This document shows positions 1-6,637 of a stretch of DNA of 9,599 nucleotides, in pieces. The stretch covers positions 1 to 9,599 of the forward strand of contig JAFAAV010000009.1 in assembly GCA_023426375.1 (NCBI GenBank). The letters run 5' to 3'. The notes beneath the pieces were generated by a model. The model made no database searches, was not told the DNA's origin, and was given only the letters and a program-made list of their open reading frames with translations. Numbering within the stretch: position 1 is the first letter of the stretch; the number at the start of each line of letters is the position of its first letter. Source of the DNA: Actinomycetes bacterium. GTDB taxonomy: Bacteria > Actinomycetota > Actinomycetes > Actinomycetales > Micrococcaceae. Both the position numbers and the translations under genes were made by a program.

Positions 1-12
1 TGTGTGGAGCTT

Positions 13-957
13 TCAGGCGGAGGTGGCGTCCTCTTCTGAGAGCGGCCCGTCCAAATCGGGATCGTACTGGGGCTTGAACTCTTCACCGCGTTCGAGGGCC
101 TCGGCCTTCTCGCGCTCACGGTGACGCTTCTTGTCCTCAATAGCGCGGGCCAGGTTCTCCCGGTGCTCGCGCTCCACGACTTCCGGGTCCTGGTGGCGCA
201 TGTGGGCCACCGCGCCGAACACTGTGCCGTCGTAGACCTTGTTGCCGTGGTCCATCACGATGCCGCGTTCGCAGATGTCCATGACCAGCCCCAGGTCGTG
301 GCTCACGACCACCAGGGTCTTACCGCGGCGCACCAGGTCCTTGATGCGGCCGATGCACTTCTTCTGGAACGGCTCGTCACCCACGGACAGGATCTCGTCC
401 ACCAGAAATACCTCGGGGTCCGTGTGGACGGCCACGGAGAAGGCCAGGCGCAGGTACATACCCGAGCTGTAGAACTTGACCTCCGTGTCGATGAACTCCG
501 CGATCTCGGAGAAGGCCACGATGTCGTCGAACTTCTCGTCGATCTCTTCCTTGGTCATCCCCAGGATTGCACCGTTGAGGTACACGTTGTCGCGTCCGGT
601 CAGGTCCGGGTGGAAACCAGCGCCCACTTCGATCAGACCGGCGACCTTCTCACGCGTGAGCACGGTGCCGGAATCCGGGTTCATCACTCCGGAAATCATC
701 TTGAGCGAGGTCGACTTGCCGGAACCGTTGAAGCCCAACAGGGCCACGGTCTCGCCGTCGTAGATGTCGAAGGAGACATCATTGAGGGCCTTGAACTTGG
801 CCGTGAGATCGCCCTTGCGGCCCTTGACCAACCACACGAAGGCTTCCTTCATGGAGCGGGTGTGGCGCAGCACGAACTCTTTGCTCATGTTCTGCACGCG
901 GATTGCCAGATCCTGATCCGTGCGTTCCTTGACGTTTTTGCTAGCAGTACTGGACAC
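13..957 (-). CDS. wzt: ABC transporter ATP-binding subunit for polysaccharide export (Wzt/RfbE-like)
   Basis: This 314-residue protein is the cytoplasmic ATPase that would power export of a lipid-linked polysaccharide together with the permease encoded just upstream. Visible motifs are Walker A GFNGSGKST (residues 75-83, Lys81), the signature YSSGM (163-167), Walker B VFLVDE (183-188) and the switch His220. The long insert before Walker A (about 30-60) and the sequence EVGAGFHPDLTGRDN after it are typical of the Wzt/TagH/RfbE family; the mycobacterial relative is the galactan exporter ATPase Rv3781. The protein ends in a highly charged tail (about 258-314) and lacks the C-terminal carbohydrate-binding domain of Wzt proteins that recognise a capped chain end. 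The start is GTG, with GGAG 12 bases upstream, and lies 6 bases after the permease stop, so the two are surely co-transcribed. The substrate, probably galactofuranan, is inferred from the neighbours glfT2 and glf. Confidence 0.93.
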   Translation of the reverse strand: MSSTASKNVKERTDQDLAIRVQNMSKEFVLRHTRSMKEAFVWLVKGRKGDLTAKFKALNDVSFDIYDGETVALLGFNGSGKSTSLKMISGVMNPDSGTVLTREKVAGLIEVGAGFHPDLTGRDNVYLNGAILGMTKEEIDEKFDDIVAFSEIAEFIDTEVKFYSSGMYLRLAFSVAVHTDPEVFLVDEILSVGDEPFQKKCIGRIKDLVRRGKTLVVVSHDLGLVMDICERGIVMDHGNKVYDGTVFGAVAHMRHQDPEVVEREHRENLARAIEDKKRHREREKAEALERGEEFKPQYDPDLDGPLSEEDATSA

Positions 958-963
958 GATGAT

Positions 964-1830
964 TTACAGCTCCTGCGCGAAGTTGCCCTCTTGGGCACGG
1001 AACAAACGGTCACCTATGAGGAAGATCAGCAGACTCACCACAACGGTCAGCGGCGTCCACCAGGTCAGCAGGTGCGGTGGCACGTGCCAGATCTGCGGCA
1101 TGTCTGTGGTGGGGAACCAGAACCCGTAGTGGAACAGTTCCACCGCCACGGTCAATGGGTTGAGCATGTACACGAAGTACACCCATTCCCAGAGCTTGTC
1201 GCGCACCATGATCCACATGTAGAGCACGGGCGAGGCCCACGTGGCGACCATGACGATCAGGTCCACAATGTTCTCCGCATCGCGGAAGAAGACGTTGAAC
1301 GTGGCGAAGAGCATGCCCAGACCCAGCGAGAAGACCGCGACGATCAGGGTGCCCACAATCACAGCGAGCAGCTGTTTGAGGTCCGGCCGCCAACCGGTGA
1401 TGAAACACGCGATGAGCAAGATGGCCAGCTGCGGCACGAAGTGCACGAAGGCCACCAACAAGTTGGACACCGGGAACAGTTGTCTGGGGAGATAGATCTT
1501 CTTGAGCAGCCCGCCATTGGCCACAACCGAGCGGGACGCGTTACCGAAGACCTCACCGAACAGGTTCATGACCACGATTCCGGAGAACAAGTACACGGCG
1601 AAGTTCTCGATGCCGCGGTTGAGTTCCAAGAAAACGCCCATGGCGATGTAGAAGACCAGGAACTGCACACCGGGCTTCAGATAGGACCACAACAGCCCGA
1701 GGACCGTTCCGCGGTAGCGAATCTGAATTTCCTTGTCGACGATCAGCTTCAGCAGGAACCTGTTCGCCAAGACGTCTCGCAGCCCGCGATCCTGTCCCGG
1801 GGGCTTCAGATGCGAAACGGGAGCATTCAT
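964..1830 (-). CDS. wzm: ABC-2 type polysaccharide export permease (Wzm/RfbD-like)
   Basis: This 288-residue integral membrane protein is the transmembrane half of an ABC-2 polysaccharide exporter and pairs with the ATPase that follows it. I see about six hydrophobic segments, near residues 44-68, 78-95, 122-146, 153-180, 188-209 and 259-275. Family signatures include the N-terminal region RYRGTVLGLLW (38-48), KKIYLPRQLFP (110-120), FFRDAENIV (181-189) and NPLTVAVELFHYGF (224-237), as in Wzm/TagG proteins. Length is normal for the family. The start ATG at 1830 has a weak purine run (AAAGGA) about 12 bases upstream, and I see no better in-frame start. It is separated from glfT2 by 105 bases containing a strong hairpin, so its expression may be set partly independently of glfT2. 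The mycobacterial counterpart of this pair is Rv3783/Rv3781, which flips lipid-linked galactan; the same substrate here is inference from context. Confidence 0.92.
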   Translation of the reverse strand: MNAPVSHLKPPGQDRGLRDVLANRFLLKLIVDKEIQIRYRGTVLGLLWSYLKPGVQFLVFYIAMGVFLELNRGIENFAVYLFSGIVVMNLFGEVFGNASRSVVANGGLLKKIYLPRQLFPVSNLLVAFVHFVPQLAILLIACFITGWRPDLKQLLAVIVGTLIVAVFSLGLGMLFATFNVFFRDAENIVDLIVMVATWASPVLYMWIMVRDKLWEWVYFVYMLNPLTVAVELFHYGFWFPTTDMPQIWHVPPHLLTWWTPLTVVVSLLIFLIGDRLFRAQEGNFAQEL

Positions 1831-1887
1831 ACGGTGGTGCCATCCTTTCCTCGTAACGCCCTCTTTGCGGCGTCACCGGATACAAGA

Positions 1888-1921
1888 CGACGCCGCACGC
1901 GAACGTACACGTGCGGCGTCG
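1888..1921 (-). terminator. strong hairpin between glfT2 and wzm: terminator or attenuator
   Basis: The 105-base gap between the glfT2 stop and the wzm start contains a perfect inverted repeat: CGACGCCGCACG at 1888-1899 pairs with CGTGCGGCGTCG at 1910-1921 around a 10-base loop. It starts 14 bases after the glfT2 stop. On the minus-strand transcript the stem is followed by UCUUGUAUC, which is only moderately U-rich, so full intrinsic termination is doubtful. A third copy of the arm core lies downstream at 1867-1874 and could compete for pairing. The role, partial terminator or attenuator lowering exporter expression, is inference. Confidence 0.6.
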
Positions 1922-1935
1922 CGCATGGAGCAAAG

Positions 1936-3969
1936 TTACTTCTTGGGACCGTTCTCGGCAAAAGTCTGAGCCCAAGCCTCGGGTGAGGTGAACTCCGGCA
2001 ATGCCGCGCGGTACTGCTCGGCCAGCTTGTCCCAGTCACGGTACAGACGCTGGTGCAGCGCCAGGCTGCGCTGCATCATGCGCTTGAACGTGGCGTCGTC
2101 GCGCTTGTACCAGGACGCACCCGAACCGTCAGCGCTGGACACCAGTGCGGAGTCCAGGGTGGCCATGCGCCACCACTGCAGGTTCATGGCGGGAACGCGC
2201 GACTCGGGGTGATCCGACTCGTCCGCCTTGACCGGCAGCACCTGGTGCACGGCGCCGGAGAGCAGCTTGGCCGCACGGCCGATACGGGTCCGGGGCGGGC
2301 GCGGTTCCTCACCGTGCGGGAGCGGCTTGCTCCGGCGCACGGTCGGGAAGGCCGAGAGGTCCTTCTTGACCTGAGCGTCGGAGAACGATCCGCGGGTGGA
2401 GCGCACCTCGGGCAGCTTGGAGCCGATGGTGCGGTGCAGGTGCTCGGGACCTTCGAGCAGGTCCTCGAGCGCCATGGCGCGCAATTCCGCAGCCGAGTAC
2501 TGCATGGACACCAGGTGGCGCACGTCCGTCAGCAGGGATTCCTTGGGCAGGCGACCGCCCTTGGAGTACGGGCTGTACAGCAGCGCGGCCAACCAACGGT
2601 TGCGGGCGTGGTAGTACGCCTGCCAGTCGATGGTGTCGTCCTTCTCCGTCCACGGCATGTGCCACACGGCCACACCGGGCAGGGACACCGTGTCGTAACC
2701 GGCCTTCTTGGCGCGCAGGCCGAACTCGGCGTCGTCCCACTTGATGAACACGGGAAGTGCCAGGCCGATCTCACGGATGATGTCCGTGGGGATCAGGCAC
2801 ATCCACCAGCCGTTGTAGTCCACGTCGATGCGGCGGTGCATCCACGGGGTCACGCGCAGGTTGGATGCGGCGAAGTCATGAGCCTCGCGGACGCCTTCCG
2901 CGGAGCCCCACATGAAGCGGTACTCGTTGACCCGCTCACCGAAGCTGTGGATCACGGACTTCTCGTACAGGTTGAACATGTGTCCGCCCACAATGGTCTT
3001 GTGGCGGGTGAAGTCCGCGAAGCGAGCGGCGCGGCGGATGCTCTCGGGGTGGACGTCCACGTCGTCGTCGAGGAGCATCACGTAGCGGCTGGTGCCGTCC
3101 GTGGTGGCCTCGTACATGCCGCGGGCGAAACCACCGGAACCACCCAGGTTGCCCTGCTCGAGGTGAACCAGCTTGTCGCCGAGAATCTCCACGACCTCGT
3201 CGTAACCGGGTTCATCGCGGACCTTCTCGGTGCCCTGGTCGGTCATGATGAAGCGGTCCACCACGTCTGCCAACGCGTCGGCTTCGCCGAGGGTCTTGAG
3301 GTTGCGCACGCAGAAATCGGGGCGGTTGAACGTGGTGATGGCCACGCTCACGGTGCCGGGAGTGAAGTCCTCGGGCTCGGGAACGGACCACTCGGCGTAG
3401 GCCAGCTCAACGGCGGCGGTCGAGGTGACCACGTCGATCCAGTACCAACCGCCGTCTCCGAAGCTCGCCAACGGCAGGTCCGTGTGCTGCTCGGTGCCGT
3501 CCATGTCCAGCGTGATCACGCGGTTGGAGGTGCCACGAGCGGTGGAGCGGTAGACCAGGATCTTGGCGGGCCCGGTGGTACGCGCGGTCAGGCGGACCGT
3601 GTCCACGGCGGTGTGCGCACGCCAGTAGGAGGCGGGGAACGCGTTGAAATACGTGCCCAACGAGATGCGGGTGTGCGCCGGGATGTGAATGCTGCGGTCA
3701 CCGGAGAGGTACTCGGAATGGATCTGCGTCGCCTGCGCGGAAACTGCGGCATCCCCCTGCTCCGCTGCGGCAGGCTGTTCCTCGCCGGCTTCGGCCGGGC
3801 GCAGGGACTTCACAGCCGTGTGGCGCTGAGCGTTGAAGTCCACGAACAGCGGCAACGTGTCCGTGTCGGCGTCGGTCGGGAAGATGATGTGCGCAACCGT
3901 CTGCCAGGTGCGTGTATCGGCAGTCTGGTTCTTGGCCGTGGCGGTCGCTTCGTTCTTCACTGTGCTCAT
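1936..3969 (-). CDS. glfT2: galactofuranosyltransferase GlfT2-like (galactan polymerase)
   Basis: This 677-residue GT2-family (GT-A fold) enzyme transfers galactofuranose from UDP-Galf to a lipid-linked acceptor, building a galactan chain at the cytoplasmic membrane face. The match to mycobacterial GlfT2 (Rv3808c, 637 residues) is clear: the N-terminal beta domain has TYFNAFPASYWR (106-117); the GT-A domain starts with VAITTFNRPD (209-218); then NLGGSGGF (274-281), the metal-binding DDD (301-303), DVDYNGWWMC (382-391), KWDDAEFGLR (410-419) with the likely catalytic acid pair Asp412/Asp413, and WHMPW (436-440) with the likely metal ligand His437. A C-terminal helical region follows (about 450-677). 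Compared with the mycobacterial enzyme it has a longer, Ala/Glu-rich low-complexity linker near 57-82. ATG at 3969 overlaps the glf stop (ATGA) and has GGAGG at 3979-3983, 9 bases upstream, so it is translationally coupled to glf. Confidence 0.95.
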   Translation of the reverse strand: MSTVKNEATATAKNQTADTRTWQTVAHIIFPTDADTDTLPLFVDFNAQRHTAVKSLRPAEAGEEQPAAAEQGDAAVSAQATQIHSEYLSGDRSIHIPAHTRISLGTYFNAFPASYWRAHTAVDTVRLTARTTGPAKILVYRSTARGTSNRVITLDMDGTEQHTDLPLASFGDGGWYWIDVVTSTAAVELAYAEWSVPEPEDFTPGTVSVAITTFNRPDFCVRNLKTLGEADALADVVDRFIMTDQGTEKVRDEPGYDEVVEILGDKLVHLEQGNLGGSGGFARGMYEATTDGTSRYVMLLDDDVDVHPESIRRAARFADFTRHKTIVGGHMFNLYEKSVIHSFGERVNEYRFMWGSAEGVREAHDFAASNLRVTPWMHRRIDVDYNGWWMCLIPTDIIREIGLALPVFIKWDDAEFGLRAKKAGYDTVSLPGVAVWHMPWTEKDDTIDWQAYYHARNRWLAALLYSPYSKGGRLPKESLLTDVRHLVSMQYSAAELRAMALEDLLEGPEHLHRTIGSKLPEVRSTRGSFSDAQVKKDLSAFPTVRRSKPLPHGEEPRPPRTRIGRAAKLLSGAVHQVLPVKADESDHPESRVPAMNLQWWRMATLDSALVSSADGSGASWYKRDDATFKRMMQRSLALHQRLYRDWDKLAEQYRAALPEFTSPEAWAQTFAENGPKK

Positions 3970-5153
3970 TCGTCAACGCCTCCGCTGTTCAGCTGTGCAC
4001 CGGACGTGAAGTGCGGTGCAATCTTGTTGTCCACCATGGACAGTGCGGCGCCAATGGCCATGTGCATGTCCAGGTACTTGTAGGTGCCCAGTCGTCCGCC
4101 GAACAGCACGGACTGCTCGCCCTTGGCCAGATCACGGTAGGCCAGCAGCTTCTCGCGGTCCGCCGCGGTGTTGACCGGGTAGTAGGGTTCGTCGCCCTTG
4201 TCCGCGAAGCGCGAGAACTCGCGCATGATCACGGTGGCGTCCTTGGTGTAGTCGCGTTCCGGGTGGAAGTGACGGAACTCGTGGATGCGGGTGTAGGGGA
4301 CGTCCGGATCCGGGTAGTTCATGACCGAGGTGCCCTGGAAATCTTCGATGTCCAGGACTTCCTCTTCCAGGTCGATGGTGCGCCAGGAGAGGTCGCCCTC
4401 GGCGTAGTCGAAGTAACGGTCCACGGGGCCGGTGTAAATGACCGGGACCTGGCCCACCACGTTGGACTTGGAGAACTCCTGCGAGTCGTCGAAGAAGTCG
4501 GTGTCCAGGCGAACATCGATGTTCGGGTGGTCCGCCATGCGCTCGAGCCACGCGGTGTAGCCGTCCACCGGTAGGCCCTCGTAGGTGTCGTTGAAGTACC
4601 GGTTGTCGTAGGTGTATCGCACCGGCAACCGAGAAATGATGGACGCGGGCAGGTCCTTGGGATCCGTCTGCCACTGCTTACCGGTGTAGTGCTTGATGAA
4701 CGCCTCGTACAACGGGCGGCCGATCAACTGGATGCCCTTGTCGTTGAGGTTCTGCGGGTCGGTGCCCGCCAGCTCGCCGGCCTGTTCACGAATCAGGTCC
4801 CGTGCCTCACCCGGCGAGTACGCCGAGCGGAAGAACTGGTTGATGGTGCCCAGGTTGATGGGCATGGGGAACACTTCGCCGTTGTGACGGGTGTACACCC
4901 GGTGCACGTAGTTGGTGAACGCGGTGAACCGGTTCACGTACTCCCACACGCGCTCGTTGGATGTGTGGAACAGGTGTGCACCGTAGCGGTGCACCTCGAT
5001 CCCGGTGCGTTCCTCGTTCTCGCTGTACGCGTTTCCACCCAGGTGGGACCGACGGTCAATCATGGTGACCTTCAATCCCAATTCCCTGGCGGCTCGTTCT
5101 GCCACGGTCAAACCGAACAGACCCGAACCCACGACCACCAAATCAGTGTTCAC
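3966..5153 (-). CDS. glf: UDP-galactopyranose mutase
   Basis: This flavoenzyme converts UDP-galactopyranose to UDP-galactofuranose, the donor used by the GlfT2 encoded next to it. With the GTG start at 5153 it has 395 residues, normal for bacterial mutases. The FAD-binding Rossmann motif GSGLFG is at residues 9-14, followed by LGGNAYS (38-44), RYGAHLFHTS (56-65, with His60 and His63 as in characterised mutases), YTGKQWQTDP (156-165), the conserved arginine in LPVRYTYDNRYF (Arg179), and the C-terminal GGRLGTYKYLDM (352-363), which carries the second conserved arginine. I chose GTG 5153 because AGGGAG sits 7 bases upstream and the protein then starts right before the first beta strand, as usual. 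In-frame starts at 5177 (GTG) and 5171 (ATG) would add 8 or 6 residues but lack a good ribosome binding site. The stop overlaps the glfT2 start. Confidence 0.96.
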   Translation of the reverse strand: MNTDLVVVGSGLFGLTVAERAARELGLKVTMIDRRSHLGGNAYSENEERTGIEVHRYGAHLFHTSNERVWEYVNRFTAFTNYVHRVYTRHNGEVFPMPINLGTINQFFRSAYSPGEARDLIREQAGELAGTDPQNLNDKGIQLIGRPLYEAFIKHYTGKQWQTDPKDLPASIISRLPVRYTYDNRYFNDTYEGLPVDGYTAWLERMADHPNIDVRLDTDFFDDSQEFSKSNVVGQVPVIYTGPVDRYFDYAEGDLSWRTIDLEEEVLDIEDFQGTSVMNYPDPDVPYTRIHEFRHFHPERDYTKDATVIMREFSRFADKGDEPYYPVNTAADREKLLAYRDLAKGEQSVLFGGRLGTYKYLDMHMAIGAALSMVDNKIAPHFTSGAQLNSGGVDE

Positions 5154-5256
5154 GTGTTTACTCCCTACCATCTTCACGACCCATGAGGGTCAAGACATCT
5201 TGCCCTAAGCTACCGGACTCCGCCGGTTCAGTACCTTCTTGACGCTGTGTGGACCG
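5154..5256 (-). other. glycosyltransferase-glf intergenic leader with small dyads
   Basis: This 103-base gap upstream of glf holds three small inverted repeats in a row: GACCC-ATGA-GGGTC at 5178-5191, CAAGA-CA-TCTTG at 5191-5202, and ACCGG-6 bases-CCGGT at 5212-5227. A TTGACC hexamer occurs on the minus strand at 5188-5193, but I find no convincing -10 element at a suitable distance. The gap is long enough for glf to have its own promoter, yet read-through from the glycosyltransferase gene is equally possible. None of the stems is strong enough to be called a terminator. Confidence 0.35.
5161..5166 (-). promoter_or_regulatory. ribosome binding site deciding the glf start
   Basis: On the minus strand AGGGAG is followed by a 7-base spacer (TAAACAC) and GTG at 5153. 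It lies inside the reading frame opened by the earlier candidates at 5177 and 5171, so it argues that those are not the main start. Confidence 0.6.
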
Positions 5257-6444
5257 TCACCGCGACTGGTCCCGCACAAATCCGCTGAGCACCCACCTGG
5301 CCGCGGCCCGGCCCGAAGCACCCAAGGAGGCGTGGGCACGGGCCCAGTCCGAGCGGCGTCGTACGCCCGTATCCCGATCGTGCAGTCCAGAAGGCTCTAG
5401 TGCCGCACGCATCGCGGCGGCCACCTCAGTCGCGTTGTGCCCGACCGCACGGCCCAGGCCGTTTTCGGTCACCAGCTCCGCGGCCACACCCTTGGCACCC
5501 GCGTAGATCACCGGCGTGCCGCACGCGGCCGCGGCATAGACCTTGGTGGGCTTGGAGAAGTCGTAACCCTGGCCGGGAATGATCGAAGCGAGCGCGGCCA
5601 CCGCACCACGCGTTAAAGTGGCGGTGCGTTCGGGCGGTTGGACGCCGTCGAAGACCACGTTGTCCGGGGCGACCTCGCGCGCGACGCGTTCCATGCGCTC
5701 CACGTCCGAGCCTCTCCCCAGGAAGTGGATTTTCACGTCCGGGTGCTCGTCCAGAATCTCGGCGAGCGCGTGGATGAACACGTCCGCTCCCTGCCATTCG
5801 GACATCGAGCCGGCGTACACGAAGTAGGGTTCAGCGAGTTCTTTGGAGGGGCCGTCCGGGGTGAAGATCTCGGTGTCAATGCCGTTCTCCGCCACGAACA
5901 TCTTGTCCCGCTTCACGCCGGTGACCTTGGCGAGTTCCGCGCCCATGGCTTCCGACACGGTGATCACACCACCCGCGCAACGCGCCGAAACGGTTTCCGC
6001 GACACGCATGAGTTCTGTGACGATCCGCGGCACGTCCATGGTGATGGTCGCCGCGGTCCAGACGTCCGGGTTGTACCAGATATACGGCCGACGCCGCAGC
6101 AGACTCGAGGCCCACACGGCCAGCCCCGTGGTGGGCGGGGGTTCGCTGACCACGATGTCAGCGTCCATGACGAGCAACCGGGCAAAGGCCTGGATATCGA
6201 AACTCAGGTACTGGGGTATGCCGCGCACGTAGTCGTGCTCGTCACGCAACACCGGCACGCGGACCACCGAGTACGGCTCCCCCGCCGTCGATTCGGCCAT
6301 GCCGCGCGGTGGGCGCGTGGTGAGCACGGTGACGTCCGCGCCTTCAGCGGCGAATCCCCTGGCCAGGGCACGCAACCTGAACGACGCCGCAGCAGGTTCC
6401 GGGGTGAAAATTCGACTGACAATGACAACCTTCCGGGGTCTCAT
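5257..6444 (-). CDS. glycosyltransferase, GT4-like (GT-B fold)
   Basis: This 395-residue protein is a retaining-type GT-B glycosyltransferase that would add a sugar to the cell-surface glycan; the donor and acceptor cannot be read from sequence. The N-terminal Rossmann half begins VVIVSRIFTPEPAAASFRL (6-24), and the acceptor-side region includes SEPPPTTGLAVWASSLL (100-116). The donor-binding half starts near VAENGIDTEIF (184-194), with YAGSMSEWQGAD (210-221), a FLGRGSDVERM strand-turn (241-251) and PTKVYAAAACGTPVIYAG (299-316), matching GT4 enzymes of the WbuB/WcaI kind. No membrane helix or signal peptide is seen. The glutamate usual in the second part of the EX7E motif is replaced by Ala304. 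ATG 6444 fits the family start. GGAG lies only 3 bases upstream, so GTG at 6453, which adds three residues, is an alternative. It is the first gene of the minus-strand cluster and may act as priming, linker or side-chain enzyme. Confidence 0.88.
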   Translation of the reverse strand: MRPRKVVIVSRIFTPEPAAASFRLRALARGFAAEGADVTVLTTRPPRGMAESTAGEPYSVVRVPVLRDEHDYVRGIPQYLSFDIQAFARLLVMDADIVVSEPPPTTGLAVWASSLLRRRPYIWYNPDVWTAATITMDVPRIVTELMRVAETVSARCAGGVITVSEAMGAELAKVTGVKRDKMFVAENGIDTEIFTPDGPSKELAEPYFVYAGSMSEWQGADVFIHALAEILDEHPDVKIHFLGRGSDVERMERVAREVAPDNVVFDGVQPPERTATLTRGAVAALASIIPGQGYDFSKPTKVYAAAACGTPVIYAGAKGVAAELVTENGLGRAVGHNATEVAAAMRAALEPSGLHDRDTGVRRRSDWARAHASLGASGRAAARWVLSGFVRDQSR

Positions 6445-6637
6445 AAGCTCCACTGTCTCACGTGCCCCAGTCACGTGAGCGGCCTGTCCACCGCTGTCAT
6501 CCGGTAATTTCCCGAGATTTTCCCACCGCACGGTCTTTGCTCTGCACAGGGACGACGTCGCGCGGGGGCACCCGTGTGATTCCACACTCAGCTCGTTCGA
6601 CCCGAGTGGCCATGCTGACGGGTGCTGTTCTGGGTGC
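6445..6637. other. divergent intergenic region between polysaccharide cluster and secretion ATPase
   Basis: These 193 bases separate the two divergent starts and must hold promoters for both directions unless the ATPase is expressed otherwise. The only AT-rich patch is near 6505-6520, where TAATTT (6505-6510) fits the loose actinobacterial -10 pattern TANNNT in the plus direction, but no good -35 precedes it. On the plus strand a 6-bp repeat, CCATGC (6610-6615) and GCATGG (6636-6641), would fold the ATPase start codon into a stem. A small dyad GTGTG-ATTC-CACAC is at 6574-6587. I see no convincing gene inside it. Confidence 0.5.
6457..6479. promoter_or_regulatory. perfect CACGTG-based inverted repeat, candidate operator or leader stem
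   Basis: CTCACGTG (6457-6464) and its exact reverse complement CACGTGAG (6472-6479) flank a 7-base spacer. Each arm contains the self-complementary hexamer CACGTG, so the element also reads as two half-sites repeated 13 bases apart. It ends 12 bases upstream of the glycosyltransferase ATG, where it could be a repressor operator or form a stem just before the ribosome binding site. The regulator is unknown; function is inferred only from symmetry and position. Confidence 0.45.

Noticed and set aside
121..1986. Long plus-strand open frame of about 621 codons opposite the ABC exporter genes
   Set aside because: It runs antisense across two well-supported genes and their intergenic hairpin, and its composition is that of a shadow frame.
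2053..4083. Long plus-strand open frame of about 676 codons opposite glfT2
   Set aside because: It is His/Val/Gly/Arg-rich without any recognisable motif and mirrors glfT2, whose motifs are unmistakable. It is a codon-bias shadow.
6537..6565. TTGCTC as a possible -35 box for the ATPase gene
   Set aside because: No acceptable -10 element lies 16-18 bases downstream; that sequence is almost pure G/C.
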